From assembly GCA_963785245.1 (NCBI GenBank), contig CAWAUO010000022.1, positions 3,833 through 67,832 of the forward strand: 64,000 nucleotides of DNA, in the 5' to 3' direction. This DNA is from JAHEEL01 sp963785245 (lineage in GTDB: Bacteria; Actinomycetota; Acidimicrobiia; Spongiisociales; UBA5794). A model generated the notes under the pieces. The model did no database searches, had not been told where the DNA came from, and was given only the letters and a program-made list of their open reading frames with translations. The translations under genes and the position numbers were made by a program. Below are positions 53,986-63,394 of this stretch, piece by piece (positions within the stretch are counted from its first letter, which is position 1; each line of letters opens with the position of its first letter).

Positions 53986-55077
53986 ATGGATCCAACGACC
54001 ACCGTCGACACTGACTTCTCGGACCCGCCAGAGTCTGCCGTTGCGTCGCGCAAGCCGATGCCGAAGTGGCCCTTCGTTCTCGCGGGGTTGCTCATGGTGA
54101 TCGGCATCGCGGTTGCCATCGCGTGGCCGATCAAGGTTCCGTACTACACGTTGTCTCCCGGGCCGCTCTATGACACGTCAGACTTCGTATTCGTCGTCGG
54201 CGACGAGGCGCAGTACGAGGTCGATGGCGAGCTGTTCTTCCTCACCGTTGCATTGCGCCAAGCCAACATCTTTGAGTACGCAGCCGGACTCTTGAACCCG
54301 AAGGTGGAGGTTGCGCCGCGCCAGAACATCCGGCCGTCGGGTGTCTCTCCCGAGGACCTGCGGCGCGAGAACCTTGCACGGATGGAGCAGTCGAAGACCG
54401 ACGCGACCTTCGTGGCGCTCACGAAGCTCGGCTACGAGCCGACGTACACCGGAACCGGAGCGCTGGTCATCGAGACGGTTCCCGACTCAGCGGCCGATGG
54501 CGTGGTGGTGGCGGAAGACGTCATCGTTGCGATCGACGGCACCGAGGTTGCATTCCGGTCCGATGTCATCGACGGTCTCTCCGCCAAAGAGATCGGCGAC
54601 CCCGTCACGCTCACGATCCAGCGGCTGATCGAAGGATCTGACGAGGTCGAGGTCGTTGAGGTCGACATCTTCCTCGGTGCCCACACCGACGACCCCGACC
54701 GGCCGATGGTCGGTGTGCTGCTCGACAACAGCCCACCGATCGTTGAGTTCCCCATCGAAGTTGACACCGATACCCAGAATATTGGGGGACCGTCAGCCGG
54801 CTTGATGTTCACGCTCGAGATCATGAATCAGTTGACCGAGCAGGACCTCACTGATGGTCGGCGAATCGCCGGAACCGGAACGATCGCGCGCGACGGCACG
54901 GTTGGAGGCATCGGGGGTGTGCAACAGAAGGTCTACGGCGCAATCGATGCTGGGGCGGCGGTTGTCCTCGTACCCGCTTCAAACTACGACGACGCTCTGG
55001 TGGCTGCCGGGGACAACATCGTGGTTGTCCGGGTCGAGACCATCGACGACGCCCTCGAGTACCTCGAGTTCAGCTGA
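53986..55077 (+). CDS. PDZ and Lon-type (S16) protease domain protein, YlbL family
   Basis: The 363-residue protein has one N-terminal membrane helix (WPFVLAGLLMVIGIAVAIAW), a PDZ domain (GALVIETVPDSAADGVVVAE region) and a C-terminal Lon-type peptidase domain. The catalytic Ser lies in IGGPSAGLMF and the Lys in GVQQKVYGAI. This architecture is the extracytoplasmic YlbL/SdrC family widespread in Gram-positive bacteria. ATG 53986 lies 8 nt after a TAACCT -10 box. Confidence 0.9.
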   Translation: MDPTTTVDTDFSDPPESAVASRKPMPKWPFVLAGLLMVIGIAVAIAWPIKVPYYTLSPGPLYDTSDFVFVVGDEAQYEVDGELFFLTVALRQANIFEYAAGLLNPKVEVAPRQNIRPSGVSPEDLRRENLARMEQSKTDATFVALTKLGYEPTYTGTGALVIETVPDSAADGVVVAEDVIVAIDGTEVAFRSDVIDGLSAKEIGDPVTLTIQRLIEGSDEVEVVEVDIFLGAHTDDPDRPMVGVLLDNSPPIVEFPIEVDTDTQNIGGPSAGLMFTLEIMNQLTEQDLTDGRRIAGTGTIARDGTVGGIGGVQQKVYGAIDAGAAVVLVPASNYDDALVAAGDNIVVVRVETIDDALEYLEFS

Positions 55078-55128
55078 CTCCGGAGTCGAATACCCGGGAC
55101 GGACGGGTCACGTCGTTACCCTGGCCAC

Positions 55129-57264
55129 ATGGACGAGCCCACCGATTCTGACGCGCCCGCTACCGCATTCCGCGTTGCCCGCAAGGGCTATGACCGGCAG
55201 CAGGTGGACGCCCACATCAGCGCTGCTGCCCGGAGCGCAGCGGCCCTGGAACAACGGATCGCGGAGCTGGAAGCCGGGCTGAGCGAGCTTGGCCTCGACC
55301 GTCCGACCGATCTGGCAACCGAACTCGATCTTGTCGGTGAGGAGGTCAAGCGGATCCTCGCCGAAGCTCGGGTCGCTGCCGAGCAGATGCGGTCACGCGC
55401 GGCGGACGACGCCGCGCGCTGGCGAGCAGAAGCGGATGCCGAATCGCGTGCGGTTCGCGACTCCACCCGCCAAACGGCCTTCGATGTGCGCCGAACCGTG
55501 TGGGAGACCGGCACGGAGATCCTCGCCAACGTTGCTTCCGAGGGCGAGGCCCTTGCTGTCGCCGCGACCGAACGATCCCTGTTCGTCCAAGCAGAGGCAG
55601 AGCGAGAGGCATCGCACCTCACCGCCGATGCTCGGCGAGAGCGCGAGGAGGCTGTCCGCATCGGGCGGGAAGAGGCAGAGCGGCTCGTTGCAGCCGCACG
55701 CCAGGAAGCCGAATCCATGGTCTCGGCAGCCCGTCGCCAGGCCGATGCCGCGCAGGAGCGTGCTCGCGCGCTCGAGGTGAGGCGTTCTGAGTTGATGGCA
55801 GAACTCGAAGCGGCCCGTGCCACGATCGCCGGCGTTGAGCCCGATCCCGATCCTGAGCCGGTTCCGGAGTCCGAAGCCATATCGGTCGTGAGCGAAGGTG
55901 TCGATGGGATCGATCTCGGGTCGCTGCCCGAGAGTCACTGGCCGGAAGATGAGGGTTCCGTCAAGATCGTCTCACCCGACCGGATCCTCACTACCGAGCC
56001 GGTTGATGCCGACGCCATGGTGGCCGAGGTGGAAGCGCTTCGCGGGTCGTCAGTCGTTGATGAGCCGCCGGTCCTCGATTCCGAGTCGGTGCCTGAGCCG
56101 GTGCCGGAGCCCGAACCGGAATCGGAGCAGGAACCGATTCCCGAAGTGGTCTCGGTGCCTGAACCCGCTCCGATTCTGGAGCCGGTTCCGGAGCCCGAGC
56201 CTGAACCTGTGCCTGAATCTGTGCCGGAGCCCGAACCGGAATCGGAGCAGGAACCGATTCCCGAAGTGGTCTCGGTGCCTGAACCCGCTCCGATTCTGGA
56301 GCCGGTTCCGGAGCCCGAGCCTGAACCTGTGGCGGAACCTGGTGCCGAGCCTGAGCCTGTGCCCGAACCGACTCCGGCGCCGGATCCGCTCGCCGGGCTG
56401 TTCGCCCAACTCCGGGCCCCCGCGACCGCATCAGAGCCGGCGTCCGATGCACCCATTCCTCCCCGTCAAGGGGCGGCGGCGGTGTCGGACGACATCGCCG
56501 AGGGTGGAGGGGATCTCTCCACAGAACCTGACGAGTCGCCAGAGCCGGAGTCTGTTCCTCCCGAGCCAACCCCGGGACCGGGCCCCGCGCCGTCGGAGGA
56601 CACCGGATCCTCGCCGGGCGGTGATCTCGACGCGTTCGCCCTCCGCGAGCGTCTCTTGCTCCCCGTCCAGAACCGGGCGCTTCGCACGGTGAAGAGGCAT
56701 CTCGTCGAGGCCCAGAACCGGGCTCTCGAAGACCTGCGCCTGACCGACGGCTGGGAACCCGACGCATCCATCGTGAGCGACGAGGTCGTCGAGGCGCTCA
56801 GAGTCCTCGCGCAGGAGAGTGTGGTCGCCGGATTCACCGCTGCGGCCGAGATGACCGGGACGGCACAGACCCCGCAACCCGACAACGTCGAAATTGGAGA
56901 TTCCTCAGTTGAATTCACTGCAGCGCTCGTCGACGCCGTGCAAGGATCGGTCGCCCGTTCCCGAGAGACGGCAGCGGGACACCGAGAGACCGGGGCTTCC
57001 CTTTCGAGAGTGTTCCGCTCGTGGCGGACCGACGACGCCGAGCGCCGGGTGCGGTTCGCGTCTCGCACCGCCTACCACGCGGGCGTTACAGCAGCACTGG
57101 CCCATCTTGGCTCCGCTGAGGTGGCGGTCATCGCGTCCGGCCACCCGTGCGCGGACTGCCCGGCGACCAAAGGTCCATGGTCGATCTCGGCCGGACCGCC
57201 AAGCGGCACAATGATGCCGCCGGCACGCGTCGAGTGCGCATGCACCATCGTCCCGTCCCCGTGA
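55129..57264 (+). CDS. DivIVA-domain coiled-coil protein with Pro/Glu repeats and a MuF-like cysteine tail
   Basis: The 711-residue protein starts with a DivIVA-type N-terminus (FRVARKGYDRQQVDAHI, residues 14-30), then a long Ala/Arg/Glu coiled coil to about 235. A Pro/Glu/Val-rich linker (about 240-470) contains a 40-residue tandem duplication. A C-terminal helical domain (about 500-711) ends HPCADCPATKGPW and PPARVECACTIVP, with Cys674, 677, 703 and 705. The C-x2-C ... PPxxxxCxC pattern after an RTAYHAG helix resembles phage Mu gpF-type minor head domains. DivIVA marks curved membrane and poles in actinobacteria; the tail's role is unknown. ATG lies 6 nt after TACCCT. Confidence 0.75.
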   Translation: MDEPTDSDAPATAFRVARKGYDRQQVDAHISAAARSAAALEQRIAELEAGLSELGLDRPTDLATELDLVGEEVKRILAEARVAAEQMRSRAADDAARWRAEADAESRAVRDSTRQTAFDVRRTVWETGTEILANVASEGEALAVAATERSLFVQAEAEREASHLTADARREREEAVRIGREEAERLVAAARQEAESMVSAARRQADAAQERARALEVRRSELMAELEAARATIAGVEPDPDPEPVPESEAISVVSEGVDGIDLGSLPESHWPEDEGSVKIVSPDRILTTEPVDADAMVAEVEALRGSSVVDEPPVLDSESVPEPVPEPEPESEQEPIPEVVSVPEPAPILEPVPEPEPEPVPESVPEPEPESEQEPIPEVVSVPEPAPILEPVPEPEPEPVAEPGAEPEPVPEPTPAPDPLAGLFAQLRAPATASEPASDAPIPPRQGAAAVSDDIAEGGGDLSTEPDESPEPESVPPEPTPGPGPAPSEDTGSSPGGDLDAFALRERLLLPVQNRALRTVKRHLVEAQNRALEDLRLTDGWEPDASIVSDEVVEALRVLAQESVVAGFTAAAEMTGTAQTPQPDNVEIGDSSVEFTAALVDAVQGSVARSRETAAGHRETGASLSRVFRSWRTDDAERRVRFASRTAYHAGVTAALAHLGSAEVAVIASGHPCADCPATKGPWSISAGPPSGTMMPPARVECACTIVPSP
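56101..56332 (+). repeat. 120-bp tandem duplication inside the DivIVA-like gene
   Basis: The unit starting GTGCCGGAGCCCGAACC at 56101 is repeated from 56221 with perfect identity for about 112 bp. It encodes two copies of a 40-residue Pro/Glu segment (residues 325-364 and 365-404). The lack of silent differences points to a very recent duplication. Confidence 0.9.
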
Positions 57265-57290
57265 TGCGACGACTCTCGTAGACTCACCAC

Positions 57291-60221
57291 GTGATCAATC
57301 GCGAACCAATCCCGTACGTCAAGAAAGGCCGCTCCCGCCGGATCCTCTGGATCATCCTCGGCGTCGGCTTCATTGGGCTCATCACCATGCGGTCGCTGGC
57401 CACGATGTGGACCGACTACCTGTGGTATTCGAGCGTCGACCAGGTCGGTGTGTGGACCACGTTGGTCTTCACTCGGCTGTGGCTCGTGCTCGCCGCGTCG
57501 CTCGTAGCGTTCGCGATTATCTGGGTCAATCTCTACATCGTTGATCGGATCTCTCCCCGCCAGGGCGTAACCCCGGGGAGTCCGGACGAAGAGTTGCTGA
57601 TGCGCTATCAGACATGGGTTGAGCCCCGTTCCGGTCGCCTGCGCCTCGGCGCTTCCGTGTTTTTCGGAATCCTGCTCGGTGTCGGTGCTGCCGCCTGGTG
57701 GGAGAACTGGCTGCTCTACTTCCGCGGCGGTTCCTTCGGCGTCACCGATCCAATCTTCAACCACGACGTCAGCCTGTATGTGTTCGATGTTCCGTTCATG
57801 CGAGATGTGTTCTCATGGACGTTCCAACTGGTTCTCGTCCTGACCCTGATCGTGGTCGCCGTCCACTACCTCAATGGCGGCATCAACATCCAGGGGCCCG
57901 GAAAGCGCACGAGCTCCGGCGTCAAGGCACACGTCTCCATCCTGCTCGCCATCCTGGCTCTCCTGAAGGTCGTCGGCTACCAACTCGACAAGTGGGACCT
58001 CCTCTACAGCAGTCGCGGTCAGGTGTTCGGCGCCTCGTACACCGACGTGAATGCGCAGGTCCCTGCGCTCAATCTGCTGATCATCATCTCGCTTGTTGCC
58101 GCCGTCATCTTGTTGGTGAATCTGTGGTTCCGCGGATGGACCCTCCCGCTTGTTGCCGTCGGGCTCTGGCTGGTGACCTCGATCATCGTCGGCGGTGTCT
58201 ACCCGGCTCTCATCCAGCGACTGACCGTCCAGCCCGATGAGGTGAACAAAGAGTCGGAGTACGTCGCGTACAACATCGAATTCACGCGGGAGGCCTACGG
58301 GCTCGCCGACGTCGAAGTCGAACCGTTCGCCGCAGAGCCGGTGCTCACGCCCCAGGATCTCGAGGCGAACGCCACCACGATCAGCAACATCCGGCTGTGG
58401 GATCCGGGTGTCCTCAATGTCACCTACCGGCAGTTGCAGAACATCGTCACGTACTACGACATCGGCGATGTGGACGTCGACCGGTACGAGATCGATGGCG
58501 AACTCACCCAGGTGATGGTGTCGGCCCGCGAGCTCGAGGAGCAGGGTATCCCGGGTGAGGGCTGGGTGACGGAGCGCCTGGTGTACACCCACGGATTCGG
58601 TTCGGTGCTGAGCCCGGCGAACGACGTGACCGTTCAGGGGCAACCGGACTTCCTCGTCAAGGACATTCCGCCGGTCAACCTCTCGGATGACGAAAGCCTC
58701 AACATCGAGCAGCCGCGGATCTACTTCTCCGACCACGCGGAGACCGACTACGTGATTGCGGGGACGAGCCAGCAGGAGGTCGACTTCCCGATCGGCTCCA
58801 GCGGCGCCGATGTCGCGACGAACTCGTACGACGGTGCCGGCGGAGTGAACCTCGGCGGCTTCTTCCAGCGGGCCGCGTGGGCGCTGCGATTCGGCAACCT
58901 CGACACGCTGATCTCGGATCGGCTCTCGGACGACTCGAAGGTGCTGCTCGAGCGCAACCTCCGGTCACGCATCGCCCGCCTCGCACCGTTCCTCTACGGC
59001 GATGCCGACCCGTACATCGTGATCGCCAACGGGCGCCTCAAGTGGATCATGGATCTCTATACGATCACCGACCGGTACCCCTATTCGGCGCCTGCCAACA
59101 CGGCGCGGCTCAACCAGGGTGAAGGACTACCGAACCGGTTCAACTACATCCGCAACTCCGTGAAGGCAGTCGTCGACGCCTATGACGGGACGATCGACCT
59201 CTTCGTGATCGACCCCGATGACCCGATCATCCAAGCGAACGAGGCGATCTTCCCCGGCGTCTTCCGGCCCGGCTCGGAGCTCCCGCCTGAGGTCATCGAG
59301 CACTTCCGGTATCCGGAAGACCTCTTCCGGATTCAGACCGATCAATACCAGCTCTATCACATGACGAACCCGGATCAGTTCTTCACGGTGTCGGATCCGT
59401 GGCAGATCGCCCGAGATCCGTCGACTTCGCCGCGGCCGGCGCTGCGCGGACGGTTCGTGGATTCGAGCGGCCAGGAATTCAGCCCGATGCTTCCGTACTA
59501 CCTGCTGATGAAGCTACCCGGTGAGGACCGGTCGTCGTTCCTGCTCATGCAGCCGTTCACGCCGCGTGGCCGCCCCAACATGGTGTCGTTCATGGTTGCG
59601 AAGAGCGGTCCGCTCGAGGAGTACGGACGCATTATCGAGTACGGCTTGCCGTCGGACAGCCAGATCGACGGCCCCGGTCAGGTCGGCAACTTCATCAACC
59701 AGGATCCGGCGATCTCCGCCGAGTTCACGCTTCTCGGCCAGGGTGGGTCCCGGGTGATCCAGGGGAACATGCTGGTCATTCCGATCGAGCAGTCGCTGTT
59801 GTACGTTCAACCGATCTACATCTCTGCGAACGATGAAGCGTCGAGCACCGGTATCCCGGAGTTCAAGCGAGTTGTCGTGTCGTTCAACGGTCAAATCGAG
59901 ATGCGCGATTCGCTGTCGGAGGCGCTCACGGCCGTCTTCGGCGTGCAGGATGGATCCGGCGATGGCACCGGTGACGGGGACACGACCGAGCCGCCGACGG
60001 GTACGCTCGAGGAGCAGATCGTCGAATTGCTGGCCCGCGCAGACCAAGCGTTCATGGAGGCCGACGAGGCCATGCGCACCGGCGACCTCGTGACCTGGGC
60101 TCAGAAGATCGAAGAGGCTCAGGCAGCGGTCGAGGAAGCGACTCGGCTCCTGATGGCTGCGAACGAAGTCGCTCCGGACGCTGCGTCCGGTGACGCCGGC
60201 GACACAACGACCGACGCGTAG
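57291..60221 (+). CDS. UPF0182 family large membrane protein
   Basis: The 976-residue protein matches the UPF0182 (COG1615) family of actinobacteria. It has about seven N-terminal membrane helices, with the family's WTDYLWYSSVDQVGVW segment after the first, and a large extracytoplasmic part with IGSSGADVATNSYDGAGG and GRLKWIMDLYTITDRYPYSA. An acidic tail contains a Thr/Gly-rich stretch and a short helix. The function is unknown. GTG 57291 lies 6 nt after TAGACT (57279-57284), pointing to a leaderless mRNA. Confidence 0.93.
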   Translation: MINREPIPYVKKGRSRRILWIILGVGFIGLITMRSLATMWTDYLWYSSVDQVGVWTTLVFTRLWLVLAASLVAFAIIWVNLYIVDRISPRQGVTPGSPDEELLMRYQTWVEPRSGRLRLGASVFFGILLGVGAAAWWENWLLYFRGGSFGVTDPIFNHDVSLYVFDVPFMRDVFSWTFQLVLVLTLIVVAVHYLNGGINIQGPGKRTSSGVKAHVSILLAILALLKVVGYQLDKWDLLYSSRGQVFGASYTDVNAQVPALNLLIIISLVAAVILLVNLWFRGWTLPLVAVGLWLVTSIIVGGVYPALIQRLTVQPDEVNKESEYVAYNIEFTREAYGLADVEVEPFAAEPVLTPQDLEANATTISNIRLWDPGVLNVTYRQLQNIVTYYDIGDVDVDRYEIDGELTQVMVSARELEEQGIPGEGWVTERLVYTHGFGSVLSPANDVTVQGQPDFLVKDIPPVNLSDDESLNIEQPRIYFSDHAETDYVIAGTSQQEVDFPIGSSGADVATNSYDGAGGVNLGGFFQRAAWALRFGNLDTLISDRLSDDSKVLLERNLRSRIARLAPFLYGDADPYIVIANGRLKWIMDLYTITDRYPYSAPANTARLNQGEGLPNRFNYIRNSVKAVVDAYDGTIDLFVIDPDDPIIQANEAIFPGVFRPGSELPPEVIEHFRYPEDLFRIQTDQYQLYHMTNPDQFFTVSDPWQIARDPSTSPRPALRGRFVDSSGQEFSPMLPYYLLMKLPGEDRSSFLLMQPFTPRGRPNMVSFMVAKSGPLEEYGRIIEYGLPSDSQIDGPGQVGNFINQDPAISAEFTLLGQGGSRVIQGNMLVIPIEQSLLYVQPIYISANDEASSTGIPEFKRVVVSFNGQIEMRDSLSEALTAVFGVQDGSGDGTGDGDTTEPPTGTLEEQIVELLARADQAFMEADEAMRTGDLVTWAQKIEEAQAAVEEATRLLMAANEVAPDAASGDAGDTTTDA

Positions 60222-60334
60222 CGCGGCGTTCGGGCCGACTCTGGGCGACTCCTGACCGTCGTCGCCGACGGCTCAGCGTCGTCGGGCACGAGCTGAACGG
60301 CCTGGGTTCGGGTCGAATCAGATAGCATCAGATC

Positions 60335-61364
60335 GTGAGCGAACCACTGCGACTGGCCGTTGTTGGCGTGGGGCGGATGGGGTCGATTCACGCTCGATCC
60401 CTTGCTGCGTGCGACTCGATCGATGTCGACGCCGTCGCTGATGCCGTGCCGGCAGTCGCCGATGCCATCGCCGAGGAAATCGGCGCTCGCGCCTCCTCCT
60501 CCCCGGCAGCCCTGCTGGAACGGGATGACATCGAGGCGTGGCTGATCGCAACTCCCACGGCGACGCATCCGGCCGTAGTCGCGACGGCGCTCGAGGCTGG
60601 CCTCCACGTTCTCTGCGAGAAGCCGCTCGCTCTTGATCTTGACGAGAGCGAAACGATCGGGGCGCTGGCCGCATCCGCCGGGCGTGTCCTCCAACTCGGA
60701 TTCTGGCGTCGCTTCTCACCCCCCTGGGCGGTGGCGAAGGACCTTCTCGACGCCGGCGCAGTCGGTCGTCCCCTGATGCTCCGCCTCGCCCAGTGGGATG
60801 CAGATCCCCCACCGCCTGCGTTCTGTGATCCGCTGGTCAGCGGGGGACTGGCGATCGATTGCGGGGTCCACGAATTCGATCTCGTCGAGTGGCTGACCGG
60901 GCTTCCGGTCGAGACCGTCGATGCGTGGAACCTGCCGCTTGTCGACGAAGCCGTTGGAGACGCGGGCGACATCGACAACCTTGTTGCCGTGCTCGGACTC
61001 TCGGGAGGTGCCGTTGCGACCGTGGATCTGACCCGCAACTGCCGCTACGCGGATGATGTGCGCACGGAGATCCTCGGGGAGCAAGGGGCGATCTTCGTCG
61101 ATCTCCTCCCGGCGGGGCGGACCAGGCTCGCTACGTCGTCCGGTGTTGAGGTCGTGTCCGGGTCGGAGACCGACGGACGCGTTCGTTGACGGGATCGTCG
61201 GCCAGGCCGAAGCGTTTGCGGTGGCCGTGCGCGGGGGCGTGGTCGATGTTCCCGGCGCCGCGGCGAGCACGCAGGCGGTCCGACTCGGTCGCGCAGTCCA
61301 GGAGGCGGCAGCCACCAGAGCCCCCATCACGCTGCGAACCCAGGGTTCTCCGCATCGCAAATGA
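60335..61364 (+). pseudogene. Gfo/Idh/MocA oxidoreductase (inositol 2-dehydrogenase-like), frameshifted near 61170
   Basis: The N-terminal Rossmann domain reads RLAVVGVGRMGSIHARSLAA and the catalytic helix motif is HVLCEKPLALD (EKP). GLAIDCGVHEFDLVEWL carries the DxxxHD-type segment. The first frame stops at 61189, but the normal C-terminus (DAFVDGIVGQAEAFAVAVRGG onward) continues one frame over after a single-base insertion near 61170, to TGA at 61364. The last 12 codons lie inside hairpin element copy C, which supplies the stop. It probably oxidises a polyol or sugar with NAD. GTG lies 6 nt after TAGCAT. Confidence 0.8.
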
Positions 61365-61461
61365 CGCCGAGAGCCCGCGGTTCGGCGGGATCGATGCGCC
61401 GGTCCCATTCTGTGGGCTGTCGGCGCCAAATAGAAGGTGGAGAACCCTGGGTTCGCAGCGT
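61329..61461 (+). repeat. 133-bp long-hairpin element, copy C
   Basis: The terminal arms beginning ACGCTGCGAACCC and ending GGGTTCGCAGCGT match perfectly over the outer 22 bp or so. The inner arms CGCCGAGAGCCC and GGGCTGTCGGCG differ at one pair. It fills the space between two convergent genes: the oxidoreductase frame ends 36 bp inside it and the LacI gene's TAA shares its last base. Confidence 0.87.
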
Positions 61462-62465
61462 TAGAGGCCGCGGGAGGGTGGGGCGGTGGTGGAGCGTTCG
61501 ACCAGCGTCGGCGGGAGGACCAGATGCTTCGGCTTTGTGCGGCCCCCGTCGATCCGCTCGATGAGGAGTTCGACGGCAGTCGCCCCGAGTTCGTGGCGAG
61601 GCTGATCGACCGTCGTAAGCGAGATGTGCTGCAGTCCCGCGAGCCAGGCGTTGTCGTATCCGATCAGCGAGACATCATCCGGGACCGATGCGACCGGCCT
61701 CGAAGAGGGCCTGCAGGGTCCCGATCGCGGCGAGGTCGTTCGCCGCGAAGATGGCGGTCGGATTGGCTCCGATCTCGATCAGCCGCTCGACTCCAAGCAT
61801 GCCACCTTCCTCCGCGTAGTTGCCTGCGACGGTGACCGGCTCGAGGCCGTGTGCCTTCATGGCCTTGACGAAGCCGGCTTTGCGGCGCCGGGCCCCTGCG
61901 CCGCGACCGCCGTCGATGTGTGCAATCCGCGTGTGGCCAAGTGCGACCAGGTGATCGACGGCGAGGCGCGCCCCTCTGCGATCGTCGCCGCTCACGCTGT
62001 CGACGACCTTCGACTTGAGGTCGCGAGTGATGAGGACGGTCGGGATCTCTTCGCCAGCCGCGTCGATCGTCTTGAGGTCGAGCAGCGTGCCCGCCAGGAT
62101 CAGCCCGTCGGTCTGCAACCTGAGCAGGGTCTCGAGGGCGACGCCTTCCCGCTCGGGGATCCGGCGCCCGCTGTTGAGGAGCGCCCGATACCCGTTCTCC
62201 AATGCCCGGTCCTCGATCCCGTCGACGACGTCGGCGAAGAACGGATTGTGAAGGTTGGAGAGCATGACGCCGAGGACGTAGGACCGCTGCTGCACGAGGC
62301 TGCGCGCCATCGTGTTCGGCCGGTATCCGAGTTCGCGTGCCGCCTTCGAGGACATCGGCTCGCTTGTCATCGCTGACGTGTGGACGATCCCTGCATCACG
62401 AGCGACACGAGCGACTTCGACACGCCTGCCCGTTCGGCGACATCGAGAATGGTGGGACGGCTCAT
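61461..62465 (-). pseudogene. LacI-family transcriptional regulator (three frameshifts)
   Basis: From ATG 62465 the helix-turn-helix reads RPTILDVAERAGVSKSLVSL. One-base insertions near 62390, 62350 and 61690 break the frame. The middle piece gives ARELGYRPNTMARSLVQQRS (hinge) and the ligand-binding domain with GVMLSNLHNPFFADVVDGIE and FAANDLAAIGTLQAL. The last gives DVSLIGYDNAWLAGL to SRGL and TAA at 61461. Joined, it is a normal regulator of about 335 residues, probably repressing the adjacent dehydrogenase genes in response to a sugar or polyol. Confidence 0.8.
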
Positions 62466-62509
62466 GGGGTGACCTCTGGCGGGGGCCGGCAGGGTATCGG
62501 TCGCGGTGT

Positions 62510-62519
62510 CGAACGTTCG
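62510..62519. promoter_or_regulatory. Palindrome CGAACGTTCG upstream of the LacI-family gene
   Basis: A perfect 10-bp palindrome with a central CG lies 45 bp upstream of the regulator start and between it and the SDR gene. LacI-family operators are typically centred on CG, so this may be the autoregulatory site. Confidence 0.45.
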
Positions 62520-62582
62520 GCGAACCGAGCGCCCAATGGGCCGGGGTTCTTCGCTCGTGCCTCGGCAGGCCGAGTACGCGCA

Positions 62583-63365
62583 TCAGTCCGAGGTCCCGAT
62601 GACCTGTTGGTCGTAGTCGACGACGGCTCCGGTCATGAAGCCAGATTCGTCGGAAGCGAGGAACACCACCGCTCGCGCGGCGTCTTCTGGGTCGATCAGG
62701 CGGCCAAACGGAAGCCGCCTTCCTGCCTCCTCCTGCCATCCGTCCTCGGCGTCGTGGAAGCGGCGCTGGATGTCGTCTTCCGCCGGCGTCGACATCCAAC
62801 CGGGGTTCAGCGCGTTCACCCGGATGCGATGCTCCAGCAGCGCGTTGGCCGTGTTCTTGGTGAACGTCGCGAGGGCCGACTTCGACGCGCAGTAGGAAGC
62901 GAGGAACGGTGGGCCGCCATGCAAGGCGATCGAGAGCACATTCACCATGGTTCCTGCGATCTCCTCACGCACCATGATCTTGGCCGCCCCTTGCATGAGG
63001 AACCAGGGGGCCCTGGTGTTGACCGCCATCATCCGGTCGAAGTGATCGAGCGTCGAGTCCCAGAGGCTGTCTCGTTCGGTGAATCCGGCGCTGTTGACCA
63101 AAACGTCGACGCGGCCGAACGCTTCATCGGCGGCAGTGATGATCCGGCCAGGGGCATCCGGGTCGGCGAGGTCGGCAGCGACGAAGAGGCCCCGACTCCC
63201 GGAAGCGTCGACGTCTCGGGCAACGGCTGCACCGCGCTCGGTGTCTCGTCCGGTGATCACGACACCGACGGCGCCGCGAGCAACCAACTCGCGGACGATG
63301 GCCTCTCCGAGTCCCTGCGTCGACCCGGTGACGATGGCGACCTTCCCTTCGAAGTCGCGTCTCAC
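62583..63365 (-). CDS. Short-chain dehydrogenase/reductase
   Basis: The 260-residue classical SDR has the cofactor motif VTGSTQGLGEA, NSAG in VLVNSAGFTERD, and the catalytic Ser-Tyr-Lys set in VNVLSIALHGG and SYCASKSAL. It oxidises or reduces a hydroxyl or keto group of an unknown substrate, probably a sugar or polyol in view of its neighbours. GTG 63365 is favoured because GAGGAAC lies 6 nt upstream; ATG 63377 would add four residues. It lies between a LacI regulator and an inositol-dehydrogenase-like gene in the same direction. Confidence 0.88.
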   Translation of the reverse strand: MRRDFEGKVAIVTGSTQGLGEAIVRELVARGAVGVVITGRDTERGAAVARDVDASGSRGLFVAADLADPDAPGRIITAADEAFGRVDVLVNSAGFTERDSLWDSTLDHFDRMMAVNTRAPWFLMQGAAKIMVREEIAGTMVNVLSIALHGGPPFLASYCASKSALATFTKNTANALLEHRIRVNALNPGWMSTPAEDDIQRRFHDAEDGWQEEAGRRLPFGRLIDPEDAARAVVFLASDESGFMTGAVVDYDQQVIGTSD

Positions 63366-63394
63366 GTGGTTCCTCATGTCATTAGAATTCGAGA

